Of a stretch of DNA of 64,000 nucleotides, positions 39,118 through 48,525 are shown piece by piece. Both the position numbers and the translations under genes were made by a program. The notes below the pieces were generated by a model that was not told the origin of the DNA, made no database searches, and saw nothing but the letters and a program-made list of their open reading frames with translations. The DNA comes from Microbacterium sp. BK668. GTDB lineage: Bacteria; Actinomycetota; Actinomycetes; Actinomycetales; Microbacteriaceae. How positions within the stretch are numbered: the stretch's first letter is position 1; each line of letters begins with the position of its first letter. The stretch lies in contig NZ_SNWG01000002.1 in assembly GCF_004362195.1 (NCBI RefSeq), positions 248,001-312,000 on the forward strand, written 5' to 3'.

Positions 39118-40693
39118 GACGCGGCTTCTTCGCCGGCGTGGATGCCTCGGCGCCGCCTTCTGCGAGGGGCGGAGCCGAGGCATCCGGAACACCCGCGGCG
39201 GGCGCGTCCGCCGGGACGAGCTCTTCGGCGGCGTGCCCGTCGGGTGTGATCTCGGAGTCGCTCCAGGCCTGGAGCGCCGCGGCCGACGCCTCGGCGTCTG
39301 CGGCGGCCGCTTCCGCGTCGGCGGCGGCGGCCTCCGCGTCGGCGAGCGTCTCGTCGATCGTGGGAGCGACGAGCTCGTCGGGCCGCTTCTGGAGGAGCTC
39401 GAGGATCCATGCGACGCCGAACGAGACGAGGAGCACGAGCACGACGTCGCCGAGCGACAGCGGGCGCAGCGCGTAGAGCCACAGCACGGCGAGCACCGCG
39501 ATGATCGTGCGCACGAGCACCCGGTAGCGGGCGAGCCACAGCCCGAACGCGCCGGTGTTGAGGCCGGCGCCGGCGAGCGACCGGCGGGCGGAGGCGTTGA
39601 GTCCGCCGATGAAGCCGCGCGAGCGCCTCGCCGGCGCCGACGAGCCCAGGAACCAGCCGAGGACGGCGATGAACACGCCGAGCAGCGCGACGATCGACGC
39701 CGTCTGCCGCATCGAGTCGATCATCCGGGTGTAGATGACATCCAGGCCGGCGACGGAGAGGTCCAGCTGGGCCGCCACCTGGCCGACGACCGGATAGCCG
39801 ATCGCGAACCCGAGCGCGAGGGCGCCGCCGCCGAGCGCGAATCCGATGCCCGTTCCAATGATCGCGACGCTGCGCTTGCGGGCGATGAGGATGCCGAGCC
39901 CGAACAGGGCGAGCGTGATGACCGGCAGCCACCAGCCGAGGGTCGTCGCGAGGGCGTAGACCGTGCGGATCGTGACGAGGGTCTCACCCGTTCCGACGAT
40001 CACGACCTTGTCGACCGCGGGGATGATCTGCGCGACGCCGACTCCCTGGTCGAGCAGGTTCTGCTTGACGCGCTCCACGATGGTGCCGAGCTGGATGCCG
40101 ACGCCGTCGTCGGTCATCACGACGACGCCTCCGCCGTCCGACGTCGCGGCGGTCGTGAGGGCCCGGTGCACGCCCCGGGTCGCGGTGGCCCACACGTCGG
40201 CGAACTGGTCGGACTGCACGACGCGCGTGACGGCGGTCGTGACGAGGTTCTCGAGGCCCTGGGCGGCCGGGGCCTGGAGGAGCTCGAGGGCGCTCTGGGC
40301 GCGGGGCGGCAGGCCGAGCTGCGAGATGCCGTCGAAGACGTTGGACGTCAGTTCGGTGAAGTCCACCTGGGCGTTGACGGCATCCATCGTCTCGTCGATG
40401 AGCATGTTCTGCACCGCGGGACTGTCGGCCAGCGGTGCGAGGGTGTTGACGAACTGCTCCTCATCGACCAGCTCGGCCCGCGCCCACGCGGTGACGATGG
40501 ACACGGGCACGAGGAGGGCCGCGATGACGATGAGAAGCGCGGAGACGAAGGCGCGCCACCGGCCCGGCCGTCGCGCGGCGCCGGACGACCCTTCGCCCGG
40601 GAGCGGCTCGACGGGGGTCGTGCGGAGCGAGTCGTTCTCGGCGCGCAGCCGGTCGACCTCCGCGCGGAGGTCGTCGATCTCGGACGTCGCCAT
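39107..40693 (-). CDS. Large integral membrane protein of unknown function
   Basis: A 528-residue protein. A short coiled coil (EIDDLRAEVDRLRAENDSLR, 5-24) precedes TM1 (about 50-72); a large extracytoplasmic part (about 75-245) is followed by TM segments near 255-275, 280-310, 335-355 and 405-440. The C-terminal tail contains an Ala/Glu heptad series (ADAEAAA three times, about 455-475) and ends in basic Pro-Arg-Lys. This organisation recalls actinobacterial membrane proteins annotated only as hypothetical; I do not recognise a named family. Start ATG 40693 follows GGTGGGGAAG. The upstream gene on the same strand is lexA, 203 bp away. Confidence 0.82.
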   Translation of the reverse strand: MATSEIDDLRAEVDRLRAENDSLRTTPVEPLPGEGSSGAARRPGRWRAFVSALLIVIAALLVPVSIVTAWARAELVDEEQFVNTLAPLADSPAVQNMLIDETMDAVNAQVDFTELTSNVFDGISQLGLPPRAQSALELLQAPAAQGLENLVTTAVTRVVQSDQFADVWATATRGVHRALTTAATSDGGGVVVMTDDGVGIQLGTIVERVKQNLLDQGVGVAQIIPAVDKVVIVGTGETLVTIRTVYALATTLGWWLPVITLALFGLGILIARKRSVAIIGTGIGFALGGGALALGFAIGYPVVGQVAAQLDLSVAGLDVIYTRMIDSMRQTASIVALLGVFIAVLGWFLGSSAPARRSRGFIGGLNASARRSLAGAGLNTGAFGLWLARYRVLVRTIIAVLAVLWLYALRPLSLGDVVLVLLVSFGVAWILELLQKRPDELVAPTIDETLADAEAAAADAEAAAADAEASAAALQAWSDSEITPDGHAAEELVPADAPAAGVPDASAPPLAEGGAEASTPAKKPRPRR

Positions 40694-40837
40694 CTTCCCC
40701 ACCTCTCATCGAGGCGGTCCCCGCCGCCTTGCCGCCATTGTGCCCGCGGGGCGCGAGGTTGACCATGGCCGGGCCTGCGCGCTCGCCCACGACGGGCGAG
40801 GCGCGTCCGAGCCGTGCTCGTCGGCCGGGCGCGGCGG

Positions 40838-40896
40838 CAGGGCCCGGCGCGGCGGCGGGACAGGGCCCGGCGCGGCGGCAGGGCCCGGCGCGGCGG
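40838..40896. repeat. 18-bp GC-rich repeat array after lexA
   Basis: CAGGGCCCGGCGCGGCGG occurs at 40838-40855, 40861-40878 and 40879-40896, with a degraded copy just before. The last copy abuts the lexA stop (40897-40899). The array fills most of the lexA downstream gap; each unit holds the palindrome GGGCCC and can form GC hairpins. Confidence 0.92.
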
Positions 40897-41577
40897 TCAG
40901 ACGGCGCGGAGGACCGCGACGACCTTGCCGAGGACGACCGCCTCGTCGCCGAGGATCGGCTCGAACGCCGAATTCCGCGGGAGGAGCCAGGTGTGCCCGT
41001 CGCGCTGCCGGAACGCCTTCACCGTCGCCTCCCCGTCGAGCATGGCCGCCACGATGTCGCCGTTGTCCGCGGTTGCCTGAGACCGGACCACGACCCAGTC
41101 GCCGTCGCAGATGGCTGCGTCGATCATCGACTCCCCGACGATCTTGAGCATGAACAGGTCGCCCTTTCCGACCAGCTGCCGAGGAAGCGGGAAGATCTCC
41201 TCGATCTGCTGATCGGCCGTGATCGGGACGCCCGCCGCGATCCGGCCGACGAGCGGGACCAGGGCCGCGTCGCCGACGGCGGGAGCGGTGTCGGCGGGGT
41301 TCTCGGCCGCCGCGCCGGGCAGGTCGATGAGGACCTCCATGGCGCGCGTCTTGCCGGCGTCCCGGCGCAGATAGCCGCTCAGTTCGAGCTGGTTCAGCTG
41401 GTGCGTGACGCTCGACAGCGACTTCAGCCCCACCGCGTCGCCGATCTCGCGCATGCTCGGCGGATACCCGTGCCGCGCGATGGACCGCTGGATCACCTCG
41501 AGGATCGCGAGCTGCTTGTCGCTCAGGCTCTTGCGCCGCCGGGTCTGAGGCCGTTCGCGGCCGCTCGGATCGCTCAT
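40897..41577 (-). CDS. lexA: SOS repressor LexA
   Basis: A 226-residue LexA. Winged helix with [16 protein letters not shown] and [21 protein letters not shown] (about 41-61); the autocleavage Ala115-Gly116 in [10 protein letters not shown]; the serine/lysine dyad Ser150 (GESMID) and Lys187 (ATVKAF). RecA and a recA SOS box are also in the window. Start ATG 41577 ([10 protein letters not shown]) was chosen because it leaves the HTH ~20 residues in, as in relatives; the upstream open frame is not family-like. The divergent LysM gene carries the SOS box for the shared region. Confidence 0.97.
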   Translation of the reverse strand: MSDPSGRERPQTRRRKSLSDKQLAILEVIQRSIARHGYPPSMREIGDAVGLKSLSSVTHQLNQLELSGYLRRDAGKTRAMEVLIDLPGAAAENPADTAPAVGDAALVPLVGRIAAGVPITADQQIEEIFPLPRQLVGKGDLFMLKIVGESMIDAAICDGDWVVVRSQATADNGDIVAAMLDGEATVKAFRQRDGHTWLLPRNSAFEPILGDEAVVLGKVVAVLRAV

Positions 41578-41734
41578 CTCGCAGCTCCTGTCTCGCGCCG
41601 GGGAGGGCAGCGGTCTTCGAATGTCGGAGGCCCGTGGTGGGGTGTCTGTGTCGAAACCGTATCCGGTCGAGAAGGCGATGGCGAGCAGCAGCGTGCGCGT
41701 GTCGCGTTCGACGGTCGGGGCGGAGCCGACTTCC

Positions 41735-41763
41735 TTGACACCGGATTGTATCGAAGATAACTT
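41735..41763 (+). promoter_or_regulatory. Promoter of the LysM (SOS) gene
   Basis: TTGACA (41735-41740), 17-bp spacer, TAACTT (41758-41763). The -35 is a full consensus match, rare in this GC-rich sequence. An SOS-like dyad begins directly after the -10. Confidence 0.72.
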
Positions 41764-41779
41764 CGGAACGCAGGTTCGC
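41764..41779. promoter_or_regulatory. SOS (LexA) box between lexA and the LysM gene
   Basis: CGGAAC-GCAG-GTTCGC keeps the GAAC-N4-GTTC core of the actinobacterial LexA operator, with mismatches only in the outer bases. It overlaps the expected start site of the LysM promoter, so bound LexA would block transcription. It may also serve lexA, whose start is about 190 bp away. Confidence 0.68.
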
Positions 41780-41836
41780 ATCCCGCCGCTCCCGGCCGAG
41801 CGGCGGATGCGAATCTCTTCCCTCCAGGAGGACACC

Positions 41837-42214
41837 ATGACCGCGATCGGCTTCGAGACCCCCCGGCTGACGGCCCGGGCCGTTCCCGCCACCCGCCTGC
41901 GCCTCACCGCGCGCGGACGCCGCGTGCTGACGCTCCTCGCGGCGTACCCCGCGCTCGTGGTCCTCGGCGTCGCCGTCTTCCTGGGCGGGTCGTCCGCCCT
42001 CGCGTCGCGCGACGCCGGCGCCCCCGCCGGATCGTTCGAGACGATGACCGTCAGCGCCGGCGATTCGCTCTGGTCGATCGCGCAGGAGATCGCCCCTGGT
42101 GCCGATCCCCGTGACGTCGTCGACGCCATCGTGCGGCTCAACGCGCTCGAGGGCGTCGAGGTCTCGGCGGGGCAGCGGATCGCCCTGCCGACGGAGTATG
42201 CGCCCGGCTCCTGA
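41837..42214 (+). CDS. LysM domain protein, probable SOS-induced division inhibitor
   Basis: A 125-residue protein: basic cytoplasmic N-terminus (1-29), one membrane helix (about 30-52, [21 protein letters not shown]) and a LysM domain outside (about 70-117, [20 protein letters not shown]...[10 protein letters not shown] pattern). AGGAGG lies 5 nt before the ATG. It is divergent from lexA and has a strong promoter with an SOS box. The same arrangement holds the division inhibitors YneA (Bacillus), DivS (Corynebacterium) and ChiZ (Mycobacterium), so DNA-damage-induced division arrest is likely. The function is inferred from locus and domain plan. Confidence 0.88.
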   Translation: MTAIGFETPRLTARAVPATRLRLTARGRRVLTLLAAYPALVVLGVAVFLGGSSALASRDAGAPAGSFETMTVSAGDSLWSIAQEIAPGADPRDVVDAIVRLNALEGVEVSAGQRIALPTEYAPGS

Positions 42215-42253
42215 GCCGCGGCCGCCACGGCTGCGCCGCCTACGATGGGAGGG

Positions 42254-43339
42254 GTGAGCAGCAGTCTCGATCAGCTTCCCCTCCGCGACGATCTGCGTGG
42301 ACTGAAGCCGTACGGCGCACCCCAGGCGCCGCTCCCGGTGGCGCTGAACGTCAACGAGAACACCCATCCGGTGCCGCAGGAGGTCGCCGACGACATACTG
42401 GATGCTGTCGCGCAGGCGCTGCGCGATGTCAACCGGTACCCCGACCGGGAGTTCACCGATCTGCGCGAGAGCTTCGCCGACTACCTGGGCCACGGCCTGA
42501 CCCGCGATGAGATCTGGGCGGCGAACGGGTCGAACGAGGTGCTGCAGCATGTCCTGCAGGCGTTCGCGGGACCGGGCCGCACGGCGTTCGGCTTCTCGCC
42601 CACGTATTCGATGTACCCCCTGCTCGCGCGGGCGACGGGAGCGACGTGGGTCGCGGGCGAGCGCGCTCGCGACTTCGTCGTCGACGCCGAGAGCGCGGCA
42701 TCCCAGGTGGCGGATGCCTCGCCTGACGTGGTCTTCCTCTGCGCGCCCAACAACCCGACCGGTACTCCGATGGGCCTCGACGTCATCGAAGCCGTGTACG
42801 ACGCGACCGATGGCGTCGTCGTCGTCGATGAGGCGTACTTCGAGTTCGCTCCGCGCGACGAGCGCTCGGCGCTCACGCTGCTTCCGGGCCGCGAGCGGCT
42901 CATCGTCTCGCGGACGATGAGCAAGGCCTTCGCCTTCGCGGGCGCGCGCGTCGGCTACCTCGCCGCGGACGCGTCGGTCATCGACGCTCTCCGCCTGGTG
43001 CGCCTGCCGTATCACCTGAGCGCGCTCACGCAGGCCGCCGCGGTCGCCGCCCTCCGCCACGCGCCCACGATGCTCCACATGGTGGATGAGATCATCGCCC
43101 AGCGGGACCGCATCTCGGCGACCCTCGACGCGCTCGGCTACGACCCGCACGAGTCCTGGACGAACTTCGTGCTGTTCGGGAACGTCGACGACCCGGCACG
43201 CACGTGGCAGGACCTCTACGACCGAGGCGTGCTGATCCGCGACGTCGGGATCCCGCGGCACCTGCGGGTGTCGGCGGGCACCGAGGCGGAGACCACCGCC
43301 TTCCTGGACGCACTTGCCTCGATAGACTCGAAGGCATGA
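42254..43339 (+). CDS. hisC: Histidinol-phosphate aminotransferase
   Basis: A 361-residue class I/II PLP aminotransferase of histidine synthesis. KPYGAP near the N-terminus, [23 protein letters not shown], and the PLP lysine in [23 protein letters not shown] (42241-42246) is a -10 seven bases before GTG 42254; the ATG at 42245 overlaps that hexamer and so cannot be transcribed, which decides the start. Its stop overlaps hisB (ATGA). Confidence 0.94.
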   Translation: MSSSLDQLPLRDDLRGLKPYGAPQAPLPVALNVNENTHPVPQEVADDILDAVAQALRDVNRYPDREFTDLRESFADYLGHGLTRDEIWAANGSNEVLQHVLQAFAGPGRTAFGFSPTYSMYPLLARATGATWVAGERARDFVVDAESAASQVADASPDVVFLCAPNNPTGTPMGLDVIEAVYDATDGVVVVDEAYFEFAPRDERSALTLLPGRERLIVSRTMSKAFAFAGARVGYLAADASVIDALRLVRLPYHLSALTQAAAVAALRHAPTMLHMVDEIIAQRDRISATLDALGYDPHESWTNFVLFGNVDDPARTWQDLYDRGVLIRDVGIPRHLRVSAGTEAETTAFLDALASIDSKA

Positions 43340-43938
43340 CCGCACGCATCGCGTCGCTGCGCCGCGCGACGAGCGAGTCCACCGTCGAGCTCGAGCTCGA
43401 CCTCGACGGGAGCGGCCGCAGTCACATCGACACGACGGTGTCGTTCTTCGACCACATGCTCACGGCGTTCGCCAAGCACTCGCTGACCGATCTCACCGTG
43501 CGCGCGTCGGGCGACACCGACATCGATGCGCACCACACCGCGGAGGACGTCGCCATCGTCCTCGGTCAGGCGATCCGCGAAGCCCTCGGCGACAAGGCCG
43601 GCATCGCCCGCTACGGCGACGCGCTCGTGCCCCTCGACGAGGCGCTCGCCCAAGCGGTCGTCGACATCTCCGGTCGTCCCTACCTGGTCCACTCCGGCGA
43701 GCCGGCGGGCTTCGAGCACCACCTCATCGGCGGCCACTTCACCGGCTCGCTGGTCCGGCACACGTTCGAGGCGATCGCTTTCAACGCGGGCCTCACCGTC
43801 CACCTGCGCGTGCTCGCCGGCCGCGACCCCCACCACATCGCCGAAGCCGAGTACAAGGCCTTCGCCCGGGCGTTCCGTCAGGCGAAGGCCCTCGATCCGC
43901 TCGTGGACGGCATCCCGAGCACCAAGGGCGCCCTGTGA
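43336..43938 (+). CDS. hisB: Imidazoleglycerol-phosphate dehydratase
   Basis: A 200-residue manganese enzyme, monofunctional. Metal motifs [10 protein letters not shown] (about 57-66) and [15 protein letters not shown] (about 163-177), with [13 protein letters not shown] early. Overlaps hisC by 4 nt and hisH by 4 nt, so the three are coupled. An internal TAGACT at 43323-43328 lies seven bases before the ATG and may give an extra leaderless transcript from within hisC. Confidence 0.96.
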   Translation: MTARIASLRRATSESTVELELDLDGSGRSHIDTTVSFFDHMLTAFAKHSLTDLTVRASGDTDIDAHHTAEDVAIVLGQAIREALGDKAGIARYGDALVPLDEALAQAVVDISGRPYLVHSGEPAGFEHHLIGGHFTGSLVRHTFEAIAFNAGLTVHLRVLAGRDPHHIAEAEYKAFARAFRQAKALDPLVDGIPSTKGAL

Positions 43939-44585
43939 CGCGTCCCGTCGTGGCGGTGCTGGACTACGGGTCGGGCAACGTCCACTCCGCCGTCAAGGCG
44001 CTCGACGCCGCGGGCGCCGACGCGCGGCTCACGTCGGACCGCGCGCTCGTGCTCGAGGCGGACGGTCTCGTCGTGCCCGGCGTGGGCGCCTTCCGCGCGG
44101 TCATGGAGGCTCTGCGCGCCAGCCGCGGCGAAGAGCTGATCGGCCGGCGCCTCGCCGGCGGGCGCCCCGTCCTCGGCATCTGCGTCGGCATGCAGGTGCT
44201 CTTCGAGCACGGCGTCGAGCGCGGCGTCGACACCGAGGGACTGGGGGAGTGGCCCGGTGCGGTGACGGAGCTCGACGCACCGGTCCTGCCGCACGTGGGC
44301 TGGAACACCGTCCAGGTGGGCGAGGGCACCCGCCTCTTCCGAGGGATCGAGGAGGAGCGGTTCTACTTCGTGCACTCGTTCGGGTCGCAGAAGTGGACCA
44401 TGCAGCCGCAGGCCCCGTTCCCGACGCCGACCCTGACGTGGTGCGAGTACGGCGCGACGCCGTTCCTCGCCGCGGTCGAGAACGGGCCGCTCTCGGCGAC
44501 GCAGTTCCATCCCGAGAAGTCCGGGCGGGCCGGCATCCGTCTGCTGTCCAATTGGATCGACGGGCTGGGCGCCGCTACCCTCTGA
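43935..44585 (+). CDS. hisH: Imidazole glycerol phosphate synthase, glutaminase subunit
   Basis: A 216-residue class I glutamine amidotransferase that feeds ammonia to HisF. Nucleophile Cys83 ([11 protein letters not shown]), His192 and Glu194 (FHPEKS). [13 protein letters not shown] is the usual N-terminus. hisF is not within the window. GTG start overlaps the hisB stop. Confidence 0.96.
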   Translation: MTRPVVAVLDYGSGNVHSAVKALDAAGADARLTSDRALVLEADGLVVPGVGAFRAVMEALRASRGEELIGRRLAGGRPVLGICVGMQVLFEHGVERGVDTEGLGEWPGAVTELDAPVLPHVGWNTVQVGEGTRLFRGIEEERFYFVHSFGSQKWTMQPQAPFPTPTLTWCEYGATPFLAAVENGPLSATQFHPEKSGRAGIRLLSNWIDGLGAATL

Positions 44586-44639
44586 ACTCGTGCCTACCGC
44601 GGGGCCGATCCCGCGACCACGATCACGCACTGAGGATTC

Positions 44640-45386
44640 ATGAACGACTTCGCCTCCCGGCCCGAACTGATCCTGCTGCCCGCCGTCGACGTCGCGGGCG
44701 GCAAGGCCGTCCGCCTCACGCAGGGCGAAGCAGGATCCGAGACGAACTACGGAGACCCGGTCGAGGCCGCCCTGGAGTGGGCGAAGCAGGGCGCGCAGTG
44801 GATCCACCTCGTCGATCTCGACGCCGCCTTCGGGCGCGGCACGAATGCGCCCATCCTGCGCAAGGTCATCAAGCAGGTGAAGGGCGTGCAGGTCGAGCTG
44901 TCCGGCGGCATCCGCGACGACGCGACCCTCGAGGCCGCCCTCGAGTCCGGCGCCGCGCGGATCAACCTCGGCACGGCCGCCCTCGAGAACCCGGAGTGGG
45001 CCGCCGACGTCATCGGCCGCTACGGCGACGTCATCGCCGTCGGCCTCGACGTCCGGGGAACGACGCTGGCCGCACGCGGCTGGACGCGCGAGGGAGGCGA
45101 CCTCTGGACGGTGCTGGACCGCCTGGAGAACGCCGGCTGCAGCCGCTACGTCGTGACCGACGTCACGAAGGACGGCACGCTCCGCGGCCCCAACCTCGAC
45201 CTGCTCCGCCAGGTCACGGGCCGCACTCCGAAGCCCGTCGTGGCCTCGGGCGGAATCTCGAGCCTCGACGACATCGCGGCGCTCCGCGACCTGGTGCCGC
45301 TCGGCGTCGAGGGTGCGATCGTGGGCAAGGCCCTCTACTCGGGCGCATTCACGCTCGCCGAGGCGCTGGATGTCGCCGGAGACTGA
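44640..45386 (+). CDS. hisA: Phosphoribosyl isomerase HisA (possibly bifunctional PriA)
   Basis: A 248-residue (beta/alpha)8 isomerase acting on Pro[18 protein letters not shown] with catalytic Asp near residue 15, [26 protein letters not shown] and [11 protein letters not shown]. In many actinobacteria this enzyme also replaces TrpF (PriA); the sequence is of that type, but the trp genes needed to decide are outside. 54 bp separate it from hisH. It overlaps the SseB gene by 17 nt. Confidence 0.93.
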   Translation: MNDFASRPELILLPAVDVAGGKAVRLTQGEAGSETNYGDPVEAALEWAKQGAQWIHLVDLDAAFGRGTNAPILRKVIKQVKGVQVELSGGIRDDATLEAALESGAARINLGTAALENPEWAADVIGRYGDVIAVGLDVRGTTLAARGWTREGGDLWTVLDRLENAGCSRYVVTDVTKDGTLRGPNLDLLRQVTGRTPKPVVASGGISSLDDIAALRDLVPLGVEGAIVGKALYSGAFTLAEALDVAGD

Positions 45387-46200
45387 TCCCGACGACCCCG
45401 ACGGAGTCGAGGGCGGTCCCGGATCGGCTGGGCACCGCCACGCCGACCACGCCGCGGACTCCGCCGGCGTTCCGTGGCACGGGCGGAGCTTCCAGGCCAA
45501 CCCGCACTCCGGCGACGACGGCTCGGCCAATCCGCGCCTGCTCGCCGCGCTCCTGGCGTTCCACGAGGGCACGGGCGATCCCGTCGCGGTCGTCGAGGCG
45601 TACCGCGCGGCGCGCCTGCTGATCCCCCTCGTCGCCGAGAAGGGCGACGTGGGGATCGGCGCGCACGGCCTCGCCGTCGACAAGACGCAGGAGCTGTCGA
45701 TCGTCACCGTCGCCGCCCCCGACGGCAGGCGCGTCCTGCCGGTGTTCACGTCGGTCGACGCGCTCTCCCGATGGGATGCCTCGGCGAGGCCCGTCCCCGC
45801 CGACGGCCTGCGCACGGCGCTCGCCGCCGCCGAGGACGACACCGACCTCATCGTGATCGACCCCACGTCGCCCACCGAGTTCGTGCTGCGCCGCCCCGCG
45901 CTGTGGGCGATCGCCCAGGGGCACGCGTGGGAGCCGAGCTACGCGTCGCCCGAGGTCTTCGCGGGTCTGCAGGCGAGCATCGGCGGCGAGCTCGCCGTCC
46001 TCGATCTCGCCGTCGCGCCCGGCGACCCCACCGGGAGGCTCCGCGGCCCCGAACTCGTCGTACGCCTCACCCTCATGCCCGGCCTCGATCAGACCGAGCT
46101 CGACGCGGTCCTCGCGCGGCTCGCCAAGCGCTGGGCCGCCGACGACCGCATCGCGGTGCTCGTCGACTCGCTGACGGTGAAGCTCGTCCGCGGCAGCTGA
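45370..46200 (+). CDS. SseB family protein
   Basis: A 276-residue protein with an acidic N-terminus ([12 protein letters not shown]) and an SseB-type N-terminal domain (about 50-160: [51 protein letters not shown]). The C-terminal part resembles the second SseB domain. SseB proteins are of unsettled role; in actinobacteria they commonly follow hisA as here. The ATG inside the hisA end is chosen for the MSPETDPDD start; the in-frame upstream extension would be non-homologous. Confidence 0.86.
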   Translation: MSPETDPDDPDGVEGGPGSAGHRHADHAADSAGVPWHGRSFQANPHSGDDGSANPRLLAALLAFHEGTGDPVAVVEAYRAARLLIPLVAEKGDVGIGAHGLAVDKTQELSIVTVAAPDGRRVLPVFTSVDALSRWDASARPVPADGLRTALAAAEDDTDLIVIDPTSPTEFVLRRPALWAIAQGHAWEPSYASPEVFAGLQASIGGELAVLDLAVAPGDPTGRLRGPELVVRLTLMPGLDQTELDAVLARLAKRWAADDRIAVLVDSLTVKLVRGS

Positions 46201-46730
46201 TGACGGACAGAGACCGATATGCGCCTCGGGTGCGGGGGAGGTGGAGTGATCTCGCGTATGCGACACGGGCTGAGGTACTCGATGCGGCGCAGCGGGGGAG
46301 GTCTCATCCTGACCCCGCCACCCAGGTGATTGTTCGGCGCATAGTCCAGGACGTTCTCGCCCGATGGTGGAATCGCCTGCCCGGCTGGGTGCTCCCGGCT
46401 GTCGCCGTCGGCATGCTGATCATCCTCATCGGCATGGCGCCGATGTTCGGCGATCTGGGGTGGGGCGCGCTGTGGTGGCTGTTGTTGATCCTCAACTTTG
46501 TCGCCCTTCTGTGCGGTCTCGGTGCTTGGTGGTCGCTGGGCGTGCACCAGCGGCTGTGGCGGCTCTACGAAAGTGCCCTTCCCCGCGAACCCGCCTCAGC
46601 CTTCTCGCGCTCGCTTGCGGCGATCGGCGGATCCCGCCGCCATTCGGCGCAACTGGACGCCGCGCAATCCGTTCAGTCGCGCCGATTCGCGGCCCCGCGC
46701 GCAGAACGCCGCAACCGAGGGCTGCCGTGA
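46200..46730 (+). CDS. Hypothetical membrane protein with two TM helices
   Basis: A 176-residue protein. TM segments at about 62-84 (WVLPAVAVGMLIILIGMAP) and 90-115 (LWWLLLILNFVALLCGLGAWW) are flanked by basic cytoplasmic tails; the C-terminus (about 145-176) is Arg/Ser-rich. Its ATG overlaps the SseB stop (TGATG). No family recognised. The coding call rests on the overlap, the hydrophobic pattern and the codon bias. Function unknown. Confidence 0.7.
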   Translation: MTDRDRYAPRVRGRWSDLAYATRAEVLDAAQRGRSHPDPATQVIVRRIVQDVLARWWNRLPGWVLPAVAVGMLIILIGMAPMFGDLGWGALWWLLLILNFVALLCGLGAWWSLGVHQRLWRLYESALPREPASAFSRSLAAIGGSRRHSAQLDAAQSVQSRRFAAPRAERRNRGLP

Positions 46731-46834
46731 GGCGACCCCGGCGGATCTCTGCGGCGGCACGGCTCCGGCTCTTGCGACGCCGGCAGGTCGGGGCGAAGGA
46801 TGGGCACGGCGACGGGGCCGGAGAGGCGCGCTGA
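46727..46834 (+). CDS. Possible 35-aa Arg-rich mini-ORF bridging two genes
   Basis: GTG 46727 overlaps the preceding stop (GTGA), and the frame ends in TGA that overlaps the ATG of the decarboxylase (TGATG). The peptide (VRRPRRISAARLRLLRRRQ...) is very basic. The precise overlap on both ends suggests a translational relay that passes ribosomes on, even if the peptide has no role. Chance is possible in GC-rich DNA. Confidence 0.35.
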   Translation: MRRPRRISAAARLRLLRRRQVGAKDGHGDGAGEAR

Positions 46835-48333
46835 TGAGCGACGACACGCGGGAGCACAACACCATCCACGACTGGGCTCGGCACGACGCCGGGTCCCGAG
46901 ACCCCCGGGGCGACCGGGCCGAAGCAGGCGACGCCGCCGACGGGCGCGACGGTTCGGGCGGCGAGTACCGCCGGCCTCTGCACATCGCGCATCGACGGGC
47001 GATGGAGTGGCTCGCCTCCGTCGAGGAACGGCCGATCCGGCCCGAGCTCGACGTCGACGGCATCCTCTCCCGGCTCGAGCACGAGCTCCCCGACGACGGA
47101 CGGGATGCCGCCGAAGTGGTCGACGAGCTCGCGACCGCCGCAGAGCCCGGCCTCATGGCGATGGGCTCGTCGCGCTTCTACGGCTTCGTCATCGGCGGGG
47201 CGTATCCCGCCGCCCTCGCCGCGGACTGGCTCGTGTCGGCGTGGGACCAGAACACCGGCTCGCGTCAGCCGACGCCCGCGACCGCCGCCGTCGAGGAGAC
47301 CGCGGCACGCTGGCTCGTGGACCTCCTGCGACTTCCCGCGGGCAGCGGCGTGGGCTTCGCGACCGGCGCCACCAGCGCCAACCTCGCATGTCTCATCACT
47401 GCGCGCGACGCCGTCGTCCGGGAACGCGGCGCCGACCCGGCCGCGGGTCTGCAGCACGCGCCCCGCGTGCGCTTCCTCGCGGGCGACGCCGTGCACACCT
47501 CGGTCGTTCTCGCGGGGAGGATGTCGGGCCTCGGCGCGCCCGTGACGGTCGGCGCCGACGCCCAGGGACGGATCGACGTCGCAGGCCTGGAGCGTGCACT
47601 GCACCAGGGCGAGGGGCCGGCGATCGTCGCGCTGCAGGCGGGGGACGTCCACTCCGGTGCCTTCGACGACTTCGCCGCCGCGATCGACGTCGCCCATCTC
47701 GCGGGTGCGTGGGTGCACGTCGACGGCGCGTTCGGACTGTGGGCCGCGGCATCCCCTCGCCTGCGGCACCTGACCGTCGGACTCGAGCACGCAGACTCGT
47801 GGGCGACAGACGCGCACAAGACGCTCAACGTGCCCTACGACTGCGGCCTCGCGATCGTGCGGGATGAGGCTGCGATGGCCGCGGCGCTCGGCGCACATGC
47901 GGCGTACCTTCCGGCCGTCGAAAGCATTCCGGACCCCTACGACCGGGTCACCGAGCTGTCCCGCCGGGCACGTGGCGTTCCGGTGTGGGCCGCCCTCCGT
48001 CACCTGGGGCGCAGCGGCGTCGTCGCGCTCGTGGAAGGACTCGCGGATGCCGCGACCGCCCTCGCGGAGGGCTTCCGCGCCATCCCGGGCCTCAGCGTGG
48101 TCAACGACGTCGTCTTCACCCAGGTGTGCCTGGCCGGGCCCACCGACGCGCAGACCGTCGCCCTCGGCGAGTGGCTGCGCGCCGAGGGCACCGTGTGGGC
48201 ATCCTCGTCGCGCTGGCGGGAGCGCACGGTCGTGCGCTTCGCTGTGAGCAATCGCGGGACGGATGCCGAGGCGGTCCGCCGCACAATCGACGCGGTGGCC
48301 CGCGGCGCCGAGGCGGTCGGCATCGGCGGCTGA
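46834..48333 (+). CDS. Group II PLP-dependent decarboxylase family protein
   Basis: A 499-residue aspartate aminotransferase-fold decarboxylase. The N-terminus (1-50) is disordered and acidic. SRFYGFVIGGAYPAALAADWL and NTGSRQPTPATAAVEETAARWL are family hallmarks; the cofactor motif is VDGAFGLWAAAS and the PLP lysine lies in TDAHKTLNVPYDCG. Relatives decarboxylate aromatic amino acids, glutamate or diaminobutyrate, or act as lyases on other amino acids. The substrate cannot be assigned. It starts where the mini-ORF ends; the next genes are a fibre-like protein and a metallopeptidase-like protein. Confidence 0.88.
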   Translation: MSDDTREHNTIHDWARHDAGSRDPRGDRAEAGDAADGRDGSGGEYRRPLHIAHRRAMEWLASVEERPIRPELDVDGILSRLEHELPDDGRDAAEVVDELATAAEPGLMAMGSSRFYGFVIGGAYPAALAADWLVSAWDQNTGSRQPTPATAAVEETAARWLVDLLRLPAGSGVGFATGATSANLACLITARDAVVRERGADPAAGLQHAPRVRFLAGDAVHTSVVLAGRMSGLGAPVTVGADAQGRIDVAGLERALHQGEGPAIVALQAGDVHSGAFDDFAAAIDVAHLAGAWVHVDGAFGLWAAASPRLRHLTVGLEHADSWATDAHKTLNVPYDCGLAIVRDEAAMAAALGAHAAYLPAVESIPDPYDRVTELSRRARGVPVWAALRHLGRSGVVALVEGLADAATALAEGFRAIPGLSVVNDVVFTQVCLAGPTDAQTVALGEWLRAEGTVWASSSRWRERTVVRFAVSNRGTDAEAVRRTIDAVARGAEAVGIGG

Positions 48334-48491
48334 CCGCCGTCCGCGGTCGCGCGGCGGGATGTCCGATCGCCCTTGACCGGCGGCGGGCCGGAGAGGACCC
48401 TGAGGGGCGGAGGCCTACGCCGGGGAACAGGGGAACCCGGACCATCTCTGCGCTGCTCGCCGCGCGGGCCTGACCAACCGAGAGTAGGAGC

Positions 48492-48507
48492 TCCCGCGCG
48501 CGCGGGA
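48492..48507. repeat. 16-bp perfect palindrome before the fibre-like gene
   Basis: TCCCGCGC-GCGCGGGA lies 18 bp before the start codon's context, just upstream of the AGGAGG ribosome site (48514-48520). It may fold in the leader and limit access of ribosomes, or be an operator. Confidence 0.45.
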
Positions 48508-48525
48508 CGAACGCAGGAGGTCGAG

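Noticed and set aside
42245..42247. ATG start for hisC
   Set aside because: It overlaps the TACGAT -10 hexamer; GTG 42254 fits the leaderless spacing seen in other genes.
46089..46547. 152-codon minus-strand ORF over the SseB/membrane protein region
   Set aside because: No ribosome site, shadow-like composition; the plus-strand genes have stop/start overlaps and clear membrane helices.
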